From Pyrus communis (Eukaryota > Streptophyta > Magnoliopsida > Rosales > Rosaceae): 64,000 nt of DNA. Below are positions 63,310 through 64,000 of the stretch, in pieces. The stretch spans positions 11,940,122-12,004,121 of the forward strand of contig NC_084803.1 in the NCBI RefSeq assembly GCF_963583255.1, read 5' to 3'. Numbering within the stretch: position 1 is the stretch's first letter; every line of letters starts with the position of its first letter. A program made the translations under genes and the position numbers. A model generated the notes under the pieces. It had not been told where the DNA came from. It was given only the letters and a program-made list of their open reading frames with translations, and did no database searches.

Positions 63310-64000
63310 TATGTTTTGACCCAGCAGAAGCAAGAAAAGAGAATGAGTGGTAAGCCATGAAAAGGAGATGTAGACAGAAGCATAAGCTGAAGTAGTTGAT
63401 CAAAGCAATTCTTTCCCTCCATTAAAAAAAATGAGAAGATGGGAGAGGATTTGAGAAAGCAAATAGGTGCCACAGCTTATATCGATGCAGCTCTGAGACT
63501 TAGCAGGTATATAACTTAGAAGAATTTTAAATTTAGAAAGCAATTAACTTAGAAGAATATAAAATTTAGAAGGCAATTCTTTGCCTTCATACATTTGCTT
63601 GAATAAATTAGAAATATGTGCCTTAGTTTTGTCTCTCCCTCTTCAAAACTGGTAATGACTGATAGTAAATTTAATCTTACCCAAGAGACTTGTTCCCCCC
63701 ACCTCTTCTTTTACATGGTATAACAATGTGTTTCAATTTGATGCCAGTGCGCATCTGTCACCCGCCCAATTCATGAAAAGAAATTTGATTATTTCTTGGT
63801 TAGGTTTTTGTTCCACTCATTTGTTTATCTTAAGATCTTTCTTTTTCTTCCTCTCTTATTTTGTTCCGCATCATTACTCGCTTGCTAGATTTTCTTTTTG
63901 TTAGTACTGCCTCGGTTGTGTATATTTGATTCAGGTAATTACTGATTCGTGCCCATGTAATTGATGAGTTAATGAAGAATGAAAAGGAGATAGAGGCTGT
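63310..64000 (+). other. 3' flank of the PPR gene, no further gene seen
   Basis: AT-rich 3' sequence with a short duplication (AACTTAGAAGAAT at about 63506 and 63546). No coding frame or RNA gene recognised up to the window end. Confidence 0.45.

Overview
This window is eukaryotic nuclear DNA from a dicot plant. The genes have short GT-AG introns, the intergenic DNA is AT-rich, and there are many small transposable elements. Several coding sequences and repeat families look to me like Rosaceae (apple/pear type), but that is recollection, not a search. No bacterial, phage or CRISPR feature was seen. All exon models were built by hand from reading frames and splice signals.

Layout. 1-6.2 kb is a gene-poor repeat field. 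6.3-10.84 kb holds a broken kinesin-13 gene on the minus strand whose introns carry two inserted inverted-repeat elements. 12.2-14.9 kb is a UBC37-type ubiquitin-conjugating enzyme (+). 15.6-16.2 kb is a small acidic, probably plastid-targeted protein (+). 16.5-19.6 kb is an intact G-type lectin receptor kinase of CES101 type (-), followed at 21.0-22.0 kb by a decayed copy. 22.6-28.1 kb is mostly transposon matter: hAT and LINE relics, a Mutator-like element carrying a gene fragment, and a second Mutator-like MITE. 28.9-32.1 kb is an IST1-like ESCRT gene (+). 32.7-33.6 kb is a single-pass membrane protein gene with one frameshift. 35.4-37.3 kb is a Rab5/RABF2-type GTPase (-). 37.3-43.3 kb is gene-poor, with one small serine-rich protein gene. 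43.8-46.15 kb is transcription factor IIIA (-). 47.8-50.4 kb is a LEA-2 family membrane protein (+). 51.2-51.5 kb is a second small serine-rich protein (-). 51.95-55.97 kb is a young but defective Ty1/copia retrotransposon. 57.5-58.2 kb is another Mutator-like MITE. 60.8-63.3 kb is an intronless PPR protein (+).

The most interesting signal lies in the TFIIIA gene. The intron between the second and third coding exons contains two tandem copies of an exon that resembles 5S ribosomal RNA. This is the plant 5S rRNA mimic (P5SM) known to control TFIIIA splicing through ribosomal protein L5, and it is normally a single copy. The downstream copy keeps a GT donor site and the upstream copy has lost it. 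The same gene has an in-frame stop at codon 4 and an arginine in place of a zinc-binding histidine in finger 2. It is therefore either a modified or a failing copy.

The genes do not form one pathway. They are ordinary plant housekeeping and receptor genes among repeats. The kinesin-13 relic next to a CES101-type kinase recalls Arabidopsis At3g16060/At3g16030, so the block may be an old syntenic segment.
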